28,057 nt of DNA from an uncultured Collinsella sp. (GTDB taxonomy: Bacteria > Actinomycetota > Coriobacteriia > Coriobacteriales > Coriobacteriaceae). This document shows positions 15,109-22,728 of this stretch, one piece after another; position 1 is the first letter of the stretch; the number at the start of each line of letters is the position of its first letter. The stretch is from NCBI GenBank assembly GCA_938023705.1, contig CALJDJ010000021.1, positions 1 through 28,057 on the forward strand, given 5' to 3'. The position numbers and the translations under genes are program-made. The notes beneath the pieces were generated by a model that did no database searches, was not told where the DNA came from, and was given only the letters and a program-made list of their open reading frames with translations.

Positions 15109-15145
15109 AACCTGCCAAAATAAACCTGTCCCTTTTTGGTAGGTT
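15109..15145 (-). repeat. GGGAC-loop hairpin R3 (CCTGCC family)
   Basis: The stem is AACCTGCCAAAA (15109-15120) with TTTTGGTAGGTT (15134-15145), one mismatch, and the minus-strand loop is AGGGACAGGTTTA. It touches the first base of the proA stop codon (15145-15147) and lies before the proA terminator. Its orientation is sense to proA. Confidence 0.9.
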
Positions 15146-16431
15146 TAGGGGCGGACCTGGCCGGTGCCTCGGAGCTTGTATTTGTAGGTGGTGAGGGCCT
15201 CGGCGGCAAAGGGGCCACGGGCGTGGAGCTTTTGGGTCGAGATGCCGATCTCGGCGCCCAGGCCAAACTCGCCGCCGTCGGTAAAGCGCGTGCTGGCGTT
15301 GGCGTACACGGCCGAGGCATCGACCGCGTCCAGGAAGCGCTCGCAAGCATCCGTATCCTCGGCAACGATGGCCTCGGAGTGCATCGTGCCGTAGCGATTG
15401 ATGTGTGCGATGGCCTCGTCCTCGTTTGCCACGACCTTCACGCTCATCTCGAGCGCCAGGTACTCGCGACCCCAGTCCTCCTCAGTCGCGGCGACGTAGT
15501 CATCGCCCTCCACAAAGCCGGCATCGGCGCACGCGGCGCACGTGGCCTCGTCGCCGTGAATGAGCACGCCGTGGTCGTGCAGCACGGCAACGACCGCAGG
15601 CAAAAACACATTGGCCACAGCATGGTCGACCAGCAGCGACTCGGCGGCATTGCACACGCCTACACGCTGGGTCTTGGCATTAACGATAATATTGAGCGCT
15701 TTATCGAAGTCGGCGGATTCATGCACGTAGATGTGGCAGTTACCCGTGCCCGTCTCGATCACCGGCACAAGCGACTCGCGCACGCAGCGCTGGATCAGGC
15801 CCGCACCGCCACGCGGAATGAGCACATCGACGACGCCGCGGAGCTTCATGAGCTCGCCAGTGGCCTCGCGGTCGGTGGACTCGATCATCGAGATAGCCTC
15901 GCGCGGGAAGCCCTTGGTCTCGAGCGCATCGGCCAGCAGCTCAGAAATCATGGCACACGAGTGATAGGCCAGCGAGCCGCCGCGCAGAATGCAGGCGTTG
16001 CCGGTGCGGATGCAGATGCCCGCGGCGTCGGCCGTCACGTTGGGGCGCGCCTCGTACACCATGGCGACCAGGCCCAACGGCACGCTCACGCGGGTGAGGT
16101 CCACGCCGCTTGCGAGCACGCGGTGGTCGAGCACGCGGCCGACAGGATCGGGCAGCTCGGCGAGCTTCTCCAGGCCGGCGGCCATACCCTCAACGCGCTC
16201 GGGCGTCAGCAGCAGACGGTCGAGGAGCCCCGCCGAGGTCCCCGCATCGCGCGCGGCGGACATATCGAGCTCGTTGGCGGCAACGATGGAGTCGACACCG
16301 TTGCGCAGTGCTGCGACCATGGCGCGCACGGCCTCCTGGCGCTGCTCGTCGCTCGCCGTGGCAAGCGAGGTCGACGCTGCCTTAGCGGCAACGGCAAGAT
16401 CGTGGACATACGTGGCTATATCGACCGACAT
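15145..16431 (-). CDS. proA: Gamma-glutamyl phosphate reductase
   Basis: This 428-residue enzyme performs the second step of proline synthesis, the NADPH-dependent reduction of glutamyl-5-phosphate to the semialdehyde. It is an aldehyde-dehydrogenase fold with the catalytic cysteine in RVGVCNAAESLLVD (Cys260). Other family blocks are PLGLVAMVYEARPNVTADAAGICIRTGNA, RGGSLAYHSC and VDVLIPRGGAGLI. The length is typical. AGGAGAAAGG upstream fixes the ATG at 16431. In most bacteria proA sits beside proB. Here a plus-strand peptidase gene separates them, and each runs on the minus strand with its own 3' hairpin. The gene is divergent from the peptidase across a 112-base gap that must hold both promoters. 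Confidence 0.97.
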   Translation of the reverse strand: MSVDIATYVHDLAVAAKAASTSLATASDEQRQEAVRAMVAALRNGVDSIVAANELDMSAARDAGTSAGLLDRLLLTPERVEGMAAGLEKLAELPDPVGRVLDHRVLASGVDLTRVSVPLGLVAMVYEARPNVTADAAGICIRTGNACILRGGSLAYHSCAMISELLADALETKGFPREAISMIESTDREATGELMKLRGVVDVLIPRGGAGLIQRCVRESLVPVIETGTGNCHIYVHESADFDKALNIIVNAKTQRVGVCNAAESLLVDHAVANVFLPAVVAVLHDHGVLIHGDEATCAACADAGFVEGDDYVAATEEDWGREYLALEMSVKVVANEDEAIAHINRYGTMHSEAIVAEDTDACERFLDAVDASAVYANASTRFTDGGEFGLGAEIGISTQKLHARGPFAAEALTTYKYKLRGTGQVRP

Positions 16432-16543
16432 GGGCGGCCCTTTCTCCTAGAAGTTTGCAACCATGGTAGCCGATTTGCGCATGGCCTCGCCCGCGGCGGT
16501 AGAATTGGTCAACCCGAAACACCGCAACGAACGGAAGACTCAC

Positions 16544-17962
16544 ATGGCCCTCATCACTTCGTACCACGTCCCCGGCCTGTATGTCGAGGACCACAGCATC
16601 GACGTCCCCCTCGACTGGCGCGGCCTGGAGCCGATGCTCCTGGCCGTCGGCAGCACCATGCGCCGCGGCGCCATGCCGGCGCCCATCGCAGGTGCGCCCG
16701 AGAGCATCAAGCTCTTCTACCGTGTGGTTTGCGCGCCCGACCGCATCAACGACGATCTGCCACTGCTCCTGTTTTTGCAGGGCGGCCCCGGCGGCGAGAG
16801 CCCGCGTCCGCTGTCACCCACAAGCGACGGCTGGATCGAGGAGGCCGTCAAGCACTTCCGCGTCGTCCTGCCCGACCAGCGCGGCACCGGACGCAGCAGC
16901 TGTGTAGACGGGCGCACGATTGCCGCACTGGGCGAGCGTGCCGAGGCAGCCGGCGCCGATGCGGACCGCTCGCAGGCGGACTTCCTCAAGCGCCACCTCG
17001 CCAGCTCCATCGTGCGCGATTTTGAGTACCTGCGCCTGGTGGGCTTTGGCGGCAGGCCCTGGGTCACGCTCGGGCAGAGCTACGGCGGCTTTTTGACGCT
17101 GAGCTACCTGTCGCTCTTCCCCGAGGGCGTGGCGGCAAGCTTTACCTGCGGCGGCATCCCCCACGTACCGGCGAGCGCAAGCGAGGTCTACGCGCACACC
17201 TTCCCGCGCATGGCTGCCAAGACGCAGCAGTATTACAACCGCTACCCCGCCGACGTCGAGCGCGTGGCGGCCCTGGCAGATGCCCTCGAGGAGCAAAAGC
17301 CCGTGCTACCCGACGGCTCGCCGATGACGGTCGAACGCCTGCAGCTCATGGGCAGCGACTTTGGCATGAAGCCGAGCTTTGAGCGCATGCATTGGATCAT
17401 CGATCATGCTTTTGTTGACGGCGACGGCACGCTGGCCTGCGGCGCCTCGGTATCCGACAGCTTTTTGATGCGCGCCTTCGAGCGCACCAACACGCGCACG
17501 AATCCGCTGTACTGGACGCTTCAGGAGTTCATCTACGCCGACGGCGACACCATGCCCATTCGCTGGGCCGCGGCAGAAGAGAAGGCCCATCGTGCCGAGT
17601 TCGACACGCTCACGCGACCGCTCATGTTTACCGGCGAGGCCATGTTCCCGTGGATGTTTGAGCAGATGCCCGAACTTAAGCCCTTCAAGCCGGCGATGGA
17701 TCTGCTTATGGAAGACACAAGCTGGGACAAGATCTACGACCCGCAGCGCCTGGCGTGCAACGAGGTGCCCCTGCAGGCCGCGGTGTACTTCGATGACATG
17801 TACGTGGACTCGGGCATGCAGCTCGATACGCTCAGCCGCGTGGGCAACTCGCATGCCTGGGTGACCAACGAGTTCGAGCACGACGGCTTGCACGGCAGCG
17901 TGGTGTTCAAGCACCTCTTCGACGAAGCCCTCAACCGCGGAGACCTGCGCCAGATCTTCTAG
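16544..17962 (+). CDS. Alpha/beta hydrolase, prolyl aminopeptidase type (peptidase S33)
   Basis: This 472-residue S33-type hydrolase has the oxyanion block FLQGGPGGESPRP, DQRGTGRSSC, and the nucleophile elbow GQSYGGF (Ser179). C-terminal acid and histidine candidates lie in AVYFDDMYVD and EFEHDGLHGS. Relatives of this longer type cleave N-terminal proline from peptides. There is no signal peptide, so it is probably cytoplasmic. The ATG at 16544 is preceded by a weak GGAAG. Upstream in-frame codons are not convincing. It lies between the two proline-biosynthesis genes on the opposite strand, which hints at a shared proline role (salvage beside synthesis), an inference from position only. Two GTCCCC repeats begin four bases after its stop. 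Confidence 0.85.
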   Translation: MALITSYHVPGLYVEDHSIDVPLDWRGLEPMLLAVGSTMRRGAMPAPIAGAPESIKLFYRVVCAPDRINDDLPLLLFLQGGPGGESPRPLSPTSDGWIEEAVKHFRVVLPDQRGTGRSSCVDGRTIAALGERAEAAGADADRSQADFLKRHLASSIVRDFEYLRLVGFGGRPWVTLGQSYGGFLTLSYLSLFPEGVAASFTCGGIPHVPASASEVYAHTFPRMAAKTQQYYNRYPADVERVAALADALEEQKPVLPDGSPMTVERLQLMGSDFGMKPSFERMHWIIDHAFVDGDGTLACGASVSDSFLMRAFERTNTRTNPLYWTLQEFIYADGDTMPIRWAAAEEKAHRAEFDTLTRPLMFTGEAMFPWMFEQMPELKPFKPAMDLLMEDTSWDKIYDPQRLACNEVPLQAAVYFDDMYVDSGMQLDTLSRVGNSHAWVTNEFEHDGLHGSVVFKHLFDEALNRGDLRQIF

Positions 17963-17965
17963 CAA

Positions 17966-18015
17966 AGGAGTGTCCCCGTCTGCCGGCACAATAGGAACGT
18001 CCCCAAGTGCCGGCA
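17966..18015. repeat. 23-base direct repeat, two copies 27 bases apart
   Basis: Copy 1 (17966-17988) and copy 2 (17993-18015) share 18 of 23 positions, including AGGA, GTCCCC and TGCCGGCA. They begin immediately after the stop of the peptidase gene. The second copy supplies the loop of hairpin R4a. Confidence 0.8.
17981..18015 (-). repeat. GGGAC-loop hairpin R4a (TGCCGGCAC stem)
   Basis: TGCCGGCAC (17981-17989) pairs perfectly with GTGCCGGCA (18007-18015). The 17-base loop on the minus strand reads TTGGGGACGTTCCTATT, which contains the GGGGAC core. It lies 18 bases past the peptidase stop, with its core antisense to that gene. Confidence 0.75.
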
Positions 18016-18048
18016 ACGACAATGCCGCTGGTAGAGGACAGAAAGCGA

Positions 18049-18146
18049 AAACGCCCCTAAGCGAGCAAGGTGACGTGAAAGAGGAGGGCATTGACCTTCT
18101 GGTCATGCCCGACGATTGAACGTCAGATTGCCGCTTAGGGGCGTTT
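18049..18146. ncRNA. 98-base long near-palindrome with a symmetric 9x9 internal loop
   Basis: The outer 15-bp stem AAACGCCCCTAAGCG / CGCTTAGGGGCGTTT is perfect (18049-18063 with 18132-18146). A second stem follows after a one-base bulge (GCAA..TGACGT with ACGTCA..TTGC). Next come two 9-base internal-loop strands (18077-18085 and 18111-18119), then a terminal stem GGGCAT-GACC / GGTC-ATGCCC with one bulged T and a TTCT loop. It lies 14 bases beyond proB in the convergent gap between the peptidase and proB. The minus-strand end runs into GCGTTTTC, so it may act as the proB terminator. The elaborate interior is more than a terminator needs. It could be a structured RNA or a palindromic mobile element. 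Confidence 0.5.
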
Positions 18147-18160
18147 GCAGCGTCAATTGG

Positions 18161-19288
18161 TTAGGCGAACACTATCAAGTTGTCCCTATGGATCGCGGGC
18201 TTCTCGGCCAGGTCTGCGAGCAGGCGGTTGCTGGCAATCTGGTCCTGGCGGCGGCCGGCTGCAAGCTCCAGCACGTCCGAATCGGCCTCGGCGATACCAC
18301 GGGCGACAACCATGCCGCTCGGGTCGCACACGTCGAGCACATCGCCCTCGGCAAACTGGCCATCGACCTCGCGAATACCCACCGCGAGCAGCGACGATCC
18401 GCGGCTGACCAGCGCCTTCGCGGCGCCATCATCGACCGTCACCGAGCCATGCGCCTTGTCACCCAGTGCGATCCACAACTTGCGCGGCGCAATGTCCAGG
18501 CGCTCCGCCGGCGGATCGAACAGCGTACCCACGCTCTCGCCGCGGGCCAGACGCACGAGCGCATCGGGCTCCTCGCCCGAGCAAATCACGCTTTGAATGC
18601 CCGCCGTCATGAGAATGCGGCTCGCGCGAATCTTGGTGATCATGCCGCCCGTGCCCACCGATGTGGAAGAATCGCCCGCCGAGGCGATAATCTTGGCATC
18701 GATCTTATGCACAACCGGGACGAACTCGGCCGTGGGGTCCTCGTGCGGATTGGCGGTGTAGAGGCCATCGATGTCCGAGAGCGTCACGCACAGATCGGCG
18801 GAAACCAGACAGCTCACAAGCGCCGCCAGCGTGTCGTTGTCGCCAAACTTGATCTCGTCGACGGTAACGGTATCGTTCTCGTTGACAACAGGCACCACGC
18901 CAAGCTCCACCAGGCGCAGCAGGGCGTCGCGTGCGTGCAGGTAGGACGTGCGGCGGGCCGTATCGTGGCGCGTGAGTAGCACGAGCGAGGTGAGCAGATC
19001 CCGTGCATGGAACTCCTCGTCGTAGGCCGACGAGATGATGCACTGACCAGCCGAGGCGCACGCCTGCAGGCTCGGCAGGTCGCCGACCGGCTTGTGGTCG
19101 AAGCCCAGCACGGGATAGCCACAGGCGATAGCGCCCGAGCTCACCACGACCAGGCGCCAGCCAAGCTCGCGCAGCGCTGCGGCCTGATCGGCAAGCCCGC
19201 CGATAAAGGCGCGGTTGACCTTGCCGTCGGCGCCCACCACCGTAGACGAACCGATCTTTACCACCATCGTTTTATAAGAAGTCGTCAT
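18161..19288 (-). CDS. proB: Glutamate 5-kinase
   Basis: This 375-residue enzyme performs the first step of proline synthesis, the ATP-dependent phosphorylation of glutamate. The amino-acid-kinase domain shows VVKIGSSTVVG, VVSSGAIACG, VVPVVNENDTVTVDEIKFGDNDTLAALV and the GTGGMITKIRASRILMTAG block. Residues from ~270 form the C-terminal PUA domain (KLWIALGDKAHGSVTVDDGAAKAL), so it is the long ProB form with normal length. The ATG at 19288 lacks a strong ribosome-binding site. A second ATG at 19267 starts directly at MVVKIGSS and cannot be excluded. The gene follows pncB by 81 bases on the same strand with a GGGAC-loop hairpin between them. Confidence 0.96.
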   Translation of the reverse strand: MTTSYKTMVVKIGSSTVVGADGKVNRAFIGGLADQAAALRELGWRLVVVSSGAIACGYPVLGFDHKPVGDLPSLQACASAGQCIISSAYDEEFHARDLLTSLVLLTRHDTARRTSYLHARDALLRLVELGVVPVVNENDTVTVDEIKFGDNDTLAALVSCLVSADLCVTLSDIDGLYTANPHEDPTAEFVPVVHKIDAKIIASAGDSSTSVGTGGMITKIRASRILMTAGIQSVICSGEEPDALVRLARGESVGTLFDPPAERLDIAPRKLWIALGDKAHGSVTVDDGAAKALVSRGSSLLAVGIREVDGQFAEGDVLDVCDPSGMVVARGIAEADSDVLELAAGRRQDQIASNRLLADLAEKPAIHRDNLIVFA

Positions 19289-19337
19289 ACGTCAAACCAA
19301 TCGAATGTTCAGCGAACGGGCGAACGGGCCGAGCGAG

Positions 19338-19376
19338 AAAATGATCCGTTTTCCTCCGTCCCCTTCGGATCATTTT
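19338..19376 (-). repeat. GGGAC-loop hairpin R4b (AAAATGATCCG family)
   Basis: AAAATGATCCG (19338-19348) pairs perfectly with CGGATCATTTT (19366-19376). The minus-strand loop is AAGGGGACGGAGGAAAA. The stop codon of pncB (TGA, complement of 19370-19372) lies inside the right arm. The terminal TTTT on the minus strand could let it act as a terminator between pncB and proB. Its core is sense to pncB. Confidence 0.9.
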
Positions 19377-20875
19377 GCCCAGGGGAAGGCCGAAGCCGCA
19401 GCCATGTTCTTGCGCACGAGCTCGTCGCGCACCTGAGCCAGGCCCTGCTCCATGCCCACCACATAGGTCTGCGGGTACAGGAAGCGCTTGAAAGCTGCGT
19501 CCAGATGGTCAAGTGCCCAGGCGCAACGCTCGCGCGCGTCCTGGATGCTCTCACGCGGAGCCACCGCACTGCCATCGCGCACGATCGGCACCAGCAGCTC
19601 GCGATACTCAAGTTCGGACACGTCGGTCACCAGAGCGGCATCATTCACGGCCACGAGGGTATTGCCGCGCGCGGCGCCCTCCCCCGCCAGATGGTCCTCG
19701 TCGTAGATCATGTCGCAGACCGGGCCGCCAAAGCCGTCGTAATAACGGCGCACGCGTTGCACACCCGGGATCGTGCGCTTGTAGGGCTGCTCGGAGAGCT
19801 TGACCACCGGCGTCCACGGGTCCGTCTCACTCGCACGGCGGGCGGCGAGCTTGTACACGCCGCCCAGCGCCGGCTGGTCGTAGCAGGTCGCGAGCTTGGT
19901 GCCCACGCCAAAGCTATCGATAGGCGCGCCCTGGTCGAGCAGCGACTGAATCGTGTACTCATCCAAATCGTTAGAAACCGAGATCCCCACATAGGGCAGG
20001 CCCTCGGCATCAAAACGGCCGCGCACATACTTGGAGAGCTTGGCGAGGTCGCCGGAGTCGATGCGAATGGCCGACAGGCGCTCGCCCACCGCTTCCATCT
20101 CCTTGGCAACCGTAATGGCATGCTCGCAACCCTCGCGTACGTCGTAGGTGTCGATGAGCAGCGTGCAATTCTTGGGGCTCGACTTGGCAAAGGCGCGGAA
20201 GGCCTCGAGCTCGGAGTCGAAGCTCATGACCCAGCTGTGCGCATGCGTGCCAAAGACGGGAATACCGTAGCGGCGGCCGGCGAGCACATTGGACGTAGAG
20301 GAGCAGCCGGCAACGTAGCTCGCGCGCGCGACGGCCAGCCCGCCATCGGGACCCTGGGCGCGGCGCAGGCCAAACTCGGCAACGGGACGGCCGTCCGCCG
20401 CCAGCACCACGCGTGCCGTCTTGGTGGCGACAAGCGTCTGGAAGCCGACGATGTTGAGCAGCGCCGTTTCGAGCAGCTGGCACTCCAGCGCGGGACCGGT
20501 GACGCGAACCATGGGTTCGCGCGGAAAGACGAGCTCGCCCTCGGGGACGGCGTCGATGTTTACATGTGCACGAAAATCGCGCAGGTAGTCGAGGAATGCA
20601 GGCTTGAACATCGCACCGCCGGCCGGGGCCTGGAGTGAGGCGAGGTAGTCGATATCCTCGGGCGTAAAGCGCAGGTTCTCGACCAGCTCGGGCAGCTCGG
20701 CGGTGCCGCACATGACGGCATAGGCGCTGCCAAAGGGATGGTCGCGGTAAAACGCGGTAAAACAACCCTGCTCATTGGCCTTGCCGCTCTCCCACAGGCC
20801 CTGGGCCATAGTGAGCTCGTACAGATCGGTGAGCATTGCAATGTCGGTGGGATGCGAGATGTCGGTCAAAGCCAT
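19370..20875 (-). CDS. pncB: Nicotinate phosphoribosyltransferase
   Basis: This 501-residue enzyme feeds nicotinate into NAD synthesis. The family opening MLTDLYELTMAQGLWESGK is intact, followed by FYRDHPFGSAYAV, THAHSWVMSF (with the histidine phosphorylated in the family), IDTYDVREG, RIDSGDLAKLSKYVR and GAPIDSFGVGTKL. The length is normal. The ATG at 20875 has AAAGG upstream. Its stop codon is built into hairpin R4b, so any loss of the hairpin arm would extend the protein. proB follows on the same strand and may be co-transcribed. Confidence 0.96.
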   Translation of the reverse strand: MALTDISHPTDIAMLTDLYELTMAQGLWESGKANEQGCFTAFYRDHPFGSAYAVMCGTAELPELVENLRFTPEDIDYLASLQAPAGGAMFKPAFLDYLRDFRAHVNIDAVPEGELVFPREPMVRVTGPALECQLLETALLNIVGFQTLVATKTARVVLAADGRPVAEFGLRRAQGPDGGLAVARASYVAGCSSTSNVLAGRRYGIPVFGTHAHSWVMSFDSELEAFRAFAKSSPKNCTLLIDTYDVREGCEHAITVAKEMEAVGERLSAIRIDSGDLAKLSKYVRGRFDAEGLPYVGISVSNDLDEYTIQSLLDQGAPIDSFGVGTKLATCYDQPALGGVYKLAARRASETDPWTPVVKLSEQPYKRTIPGVQRVRRYYDGFGGPVCDMIYDEDHLAGEGAARGNTLVAVNDAALVTDVSELEYRELLVPIVRDGSAVAPRESIQDARERCAWALDHLDAAFKRFLYPQTYVVGMEQGLAQVRDELVRKNMAAASAFPWAK

Positions 20876-20959
20876 GGGGCGACCTTTCGGATGCGTTGTG
20901 CAGAGGTTGAGGGTTGGAAAAGGGCAGAGTGTTCGGGCATGGCACCCAGCGCGAATGGG

Positions 20960-21400
20960 CTAGAGCAGGCCCATGCTGGTCAGGATCGTGTAGCCCATAA
21001 AGATGACAAACGCGATGAGGGCAAGGACAATGATGATTTTTTGAGCCGGCGCCATGCCAGGGATCTCGTTCTCGCCCGTAGGCTCCTTGGAGGTAACCAT
21101 GCGCTGGGCAAAGGTCATCTCGTCACGGCTCGGCTTGGGCTCGACGGACTTGGAACGAGCGACCTTTTTAGGCTGAGGTTTAGGTGCGGTGGGCGCGGGC
21201 TTCGCGGCGGCGGGCTTGGGCGCGGGGGCGACGTTCGCGGCGGCCTCCTCGGCCTTCTCGCGCTCGGCACGCAGGGCGGCCAGCTCCTCACGCTCGCGGC
21301 GTGCCTCTTCCTGGGCCTCGCGACGAGCTTTCTCGGCGCGGAGCTCTTCCAACTCGGCGCGTTCCTCGGCAGACAGTGGTTGGGACTCAAGCTTGGCCAT
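20960..21400 (-). CDS. Small tail-anchored coiled-coil protein, unknown function
   Basis: These 146 residues run from the ATG at 21400 (AAAGGG upstream). Residues ~8-60 are a heptad-like Glu/Arg/Ala helix (EERAELEELRAEKARREAQ). Residues ~60-95 are a Pro/Ala/Lys linker. One hydrophobic segment closes the chain (KIIIVLALIAFVIFMGYTIL, about 120-142). This makes a cytoplasmic coiled coil fixed to the membrane by its C-terminal end. I do not recognise a family. It lies between tRNA-Ala and pncB on the same strand, with a terminator separating it from the tRNA. Confidence 0.75.
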   Translation of the reverse strand: MAKLESQPLSAEERAELEELRAEKARREAQEEARREREELAALRAEREKAEEAAANVAPAPKPAAAKPAPTAPKPQPKKVARSKSVEPKPSRDEMTFAQRMVTSKEPTGENEIPGMAPAQKIIIVLALIAFVIFMGYTILTSMGLL

Positions 21401-21418
21401 GGTACAGCCCTTTCTTTT

Positions 21419-21449
21419 AAAAAAAGCCGCCGACACAATGTCAGCGGCT
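21419..21449 (-). terminator. Terminator of tRNA-Ala
   Basis: On the minus strand AGCCGCTGACA and TGTCGGCGGCT form an 11-bp stem with one G-U pair and a 3-base loop, followed by seven T (A run 21419-21425). It separates the tRNA from the tail-anchored protein gene. Confidence 0.9.
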
Positions 21450-21464
21450 TATCAAATCCAAGGG

Positions 21465-21537
21465 TGGAGACGAAGGGAGTCGAACCCTCGGCCTCTGCCA
21501 TGCGACGGCAGCGCTCTCCCAACTGAGCTACGTCCCC
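21465..21537 (-). tRNA. tRNA-Ala (anticodon CGC)
   Basis: The minus strand reads acceptor GGGGACG with CGTCTCC, D arm GCTC...GAGC, anticodon stem CTGCC/GGCAG with loop GTCGCAT (CGC at 34-36), and T loop TTCGACT. The discriminator is A73. The next three bases are CCC, so the 3' CCA is not encoded, unlike the two other tRNAs in this window, and must be added or repaired by the CCA-adding enzyme. Confidence 0.95.
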
Positions 21538-21550
21538 AAGACAAGTTGAT

Positions 21551-21578
21551 ATTTTACCTACGGCTCGCCAACTGTCAA
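21551..21578 (-). promoter_or_regulatory. Promoter of tRNA-Ala
   Basis: On the minus strand TTGACA (plus 21573-21578), a 16-base spacer and TAAAAT (plus 21551-21556) lie about 14 bases before the mature tRNA 5' end. The -35 box is a perfect consensus. Confidence 0.65.
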
Positions 21579-21642
21579 CGCCCAATACCCAGTCTTTTTG
21601 GGACGCGGCTATTTTGACAACTTTTCGAGCAGGCGATCCTCT

Positions 21643-21679
21643 CGATGATTTTTTAATCCCCGTCCCAGAAAAATCATCG
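21643..21679 (-). repeat. GGGAC-loop hairpin R5 (CGATGATTTTT family)
   Basis: CGATGATTTTT (21643-21653) pairs perfectly with AAAAATCATCG (21669-21679). The minus-strand loop CTGGGACGGGGATTA contains GGGACGGGG. It starts nine bases past the stop of the radical SAM gene and is sense to it. It shares the ATGAT word in the stem and the GGGACGG loop word with R4b. Confidence 0.88.
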
Positions 21680-21688
21680 GCGAATGCG

Positions 21689-22627
21689 TTACTTTGTGCT
21701 GGTAAGGACGCCGGTGGTATCGAAGGCTGGGGTGAAGCTCTCGTCTACCGCGCCGCCCTCTTGCCAGAACATCGTCGTAAAGCCCAGGTCGTCGGCATGG
21801 TCGAGCACCTGCTCATACTCCTCGCGCGTCACGGCGCGCGCCAGGTCGCCGCCTTGTTCGCGCATGAGCGCATTGGGCGTGTACTGGTTCATGACCGAGA
21901 TCGGCACGTCGCCCACCGTCTGCCACACAAGGTCTAGCACGCGGCACGAGTCATCCGCATGCCCCGGCAGCACCAGGTGGCGCACGATCATGCCGCGCTT
22001 CATGAGCCCATTCTCGTCCACTAGCTCTCCCCCGCGGCGCTCGATCTCGCGTGCCATCTGCGCTAAGCCCGACACGGCCACACGCGGGTAGTCCTTAATG
22101 TGGGAGAGCGACTGCGCAAGCCCGGCATCGGCATATTTAAAGTCCGTAAGCCACACGTCGACCAGGTCGCCCAGCGCCGCCACGGCACTCGCGCGCTCGT
22201 AACCACTCGTGTTGTAGACAATTGGGATGACCAACCCGCGCGTCCGTGCCGCGGCAATCGCGGCAGGCAACAGGTGCGCATAGTGCGTCGCCGTCACCAG
22301 GTTGATGTTATTGGCGCTCTGGTCCTGCAGCTCCAGCATAATCTCGACCAAACGCTCGGGCAAAATCTCAAGACCGAAATTGCCCGTCGAGATCTCGTGG
22401 TTTTGGCAGTAGATACATTTGAGCGAACAGCCGCTAAAGAAAATCGTACCCGAGCCGGCCTCGCCCGAAATGGGCGGCTCCTCCCACATATGGAGCGCCG
22501 CGCGGGCGACCTTAAGCGTGTTGTCGGCGCCGCACACGCCACGCGCGCCCTCGTCGCGCGCCGCACCGCAACGGCGCGGACACAAATGGCAGGCGGGCGA
22601 AAAAAGTTCGGTCAACGGCGTCGGCAT
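21689..22627 (-). CDS. Radical SAM protein of the PflX (COG1313) type
   Basis: These 312 residues run from the ATG at 22627, which has GGAG nine bases upstream. A TTG 15 bases earlier is the alternative. The radical SAM cluster motif is CX3CX2C (Cys67, Cys71, Cys74 in FFSGCSLKCIYCQN). An extra N-terminal Cys set (13, 16, 20, 32: ACHLCPRRC, GVCG) is the PflX signature. Later blocks include NLVTATHY, VYNTSGYE, VDVWLTDFKYAD and VRHLVLPGH. PflX proteins resemble pyruvate-formate-lyase activases, but their target is generally unknown, and no glycyl radical enzyme lies in this window. The gene stands alone on the minus strand, divergent from the 6S RNA region. Confidence 0.9.
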   Translation of the reverse strand: MPTPLTELFSPACHLCPRRCGAARDEGARGVCGADNTLKVARAALHMWEEPPISGEAGSGTIFFSGCSLKCIYCQNHEISTGNFGLEILPERLVEIMLELQDQSANNINLVTATHYAHLLPAAIAAARTRGLVIPIVYNTSGYERASAVAALGDLVDVWLTDFKYADAGLAQSLSHIKDYPRVAVSGLAQMAREIERRGGELVDENGLMKRGMIVRHLVLPGHADDSCRVLDLVWQTVGDVPISVMNQYTPNALMREQGGDLARAVTREEYEQVLDHADDLGFTTMFWQEGGAVDESFTPAFDTTGVLTSTK

Positions 22628-22728
22628 AAAAACATGCTCCAAAACAATGATTCAGCAGCTCAAACGTAAAGGGACCAACCGCACAGACGGCTCGAGCCCA
22701 AGGCGCCGTAATCGTCCGACACGATTTT

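Noticed and set aside
13087..15145. CRISPR array, because of three near-identical repeats
   Set aside because: The repeats are over 700 bases apart, change orientation and contain genes between them. There is no spacer regularity and no cas gene.
15136..17025. A 629-codon plus-strand open frame opposite proA and running into the peptidase gene
   Set aside because: It mirrors proA codons and has low-complexity His/Ala/Gly/Arg content. proA and the S33 hydrolase account for the same bases.
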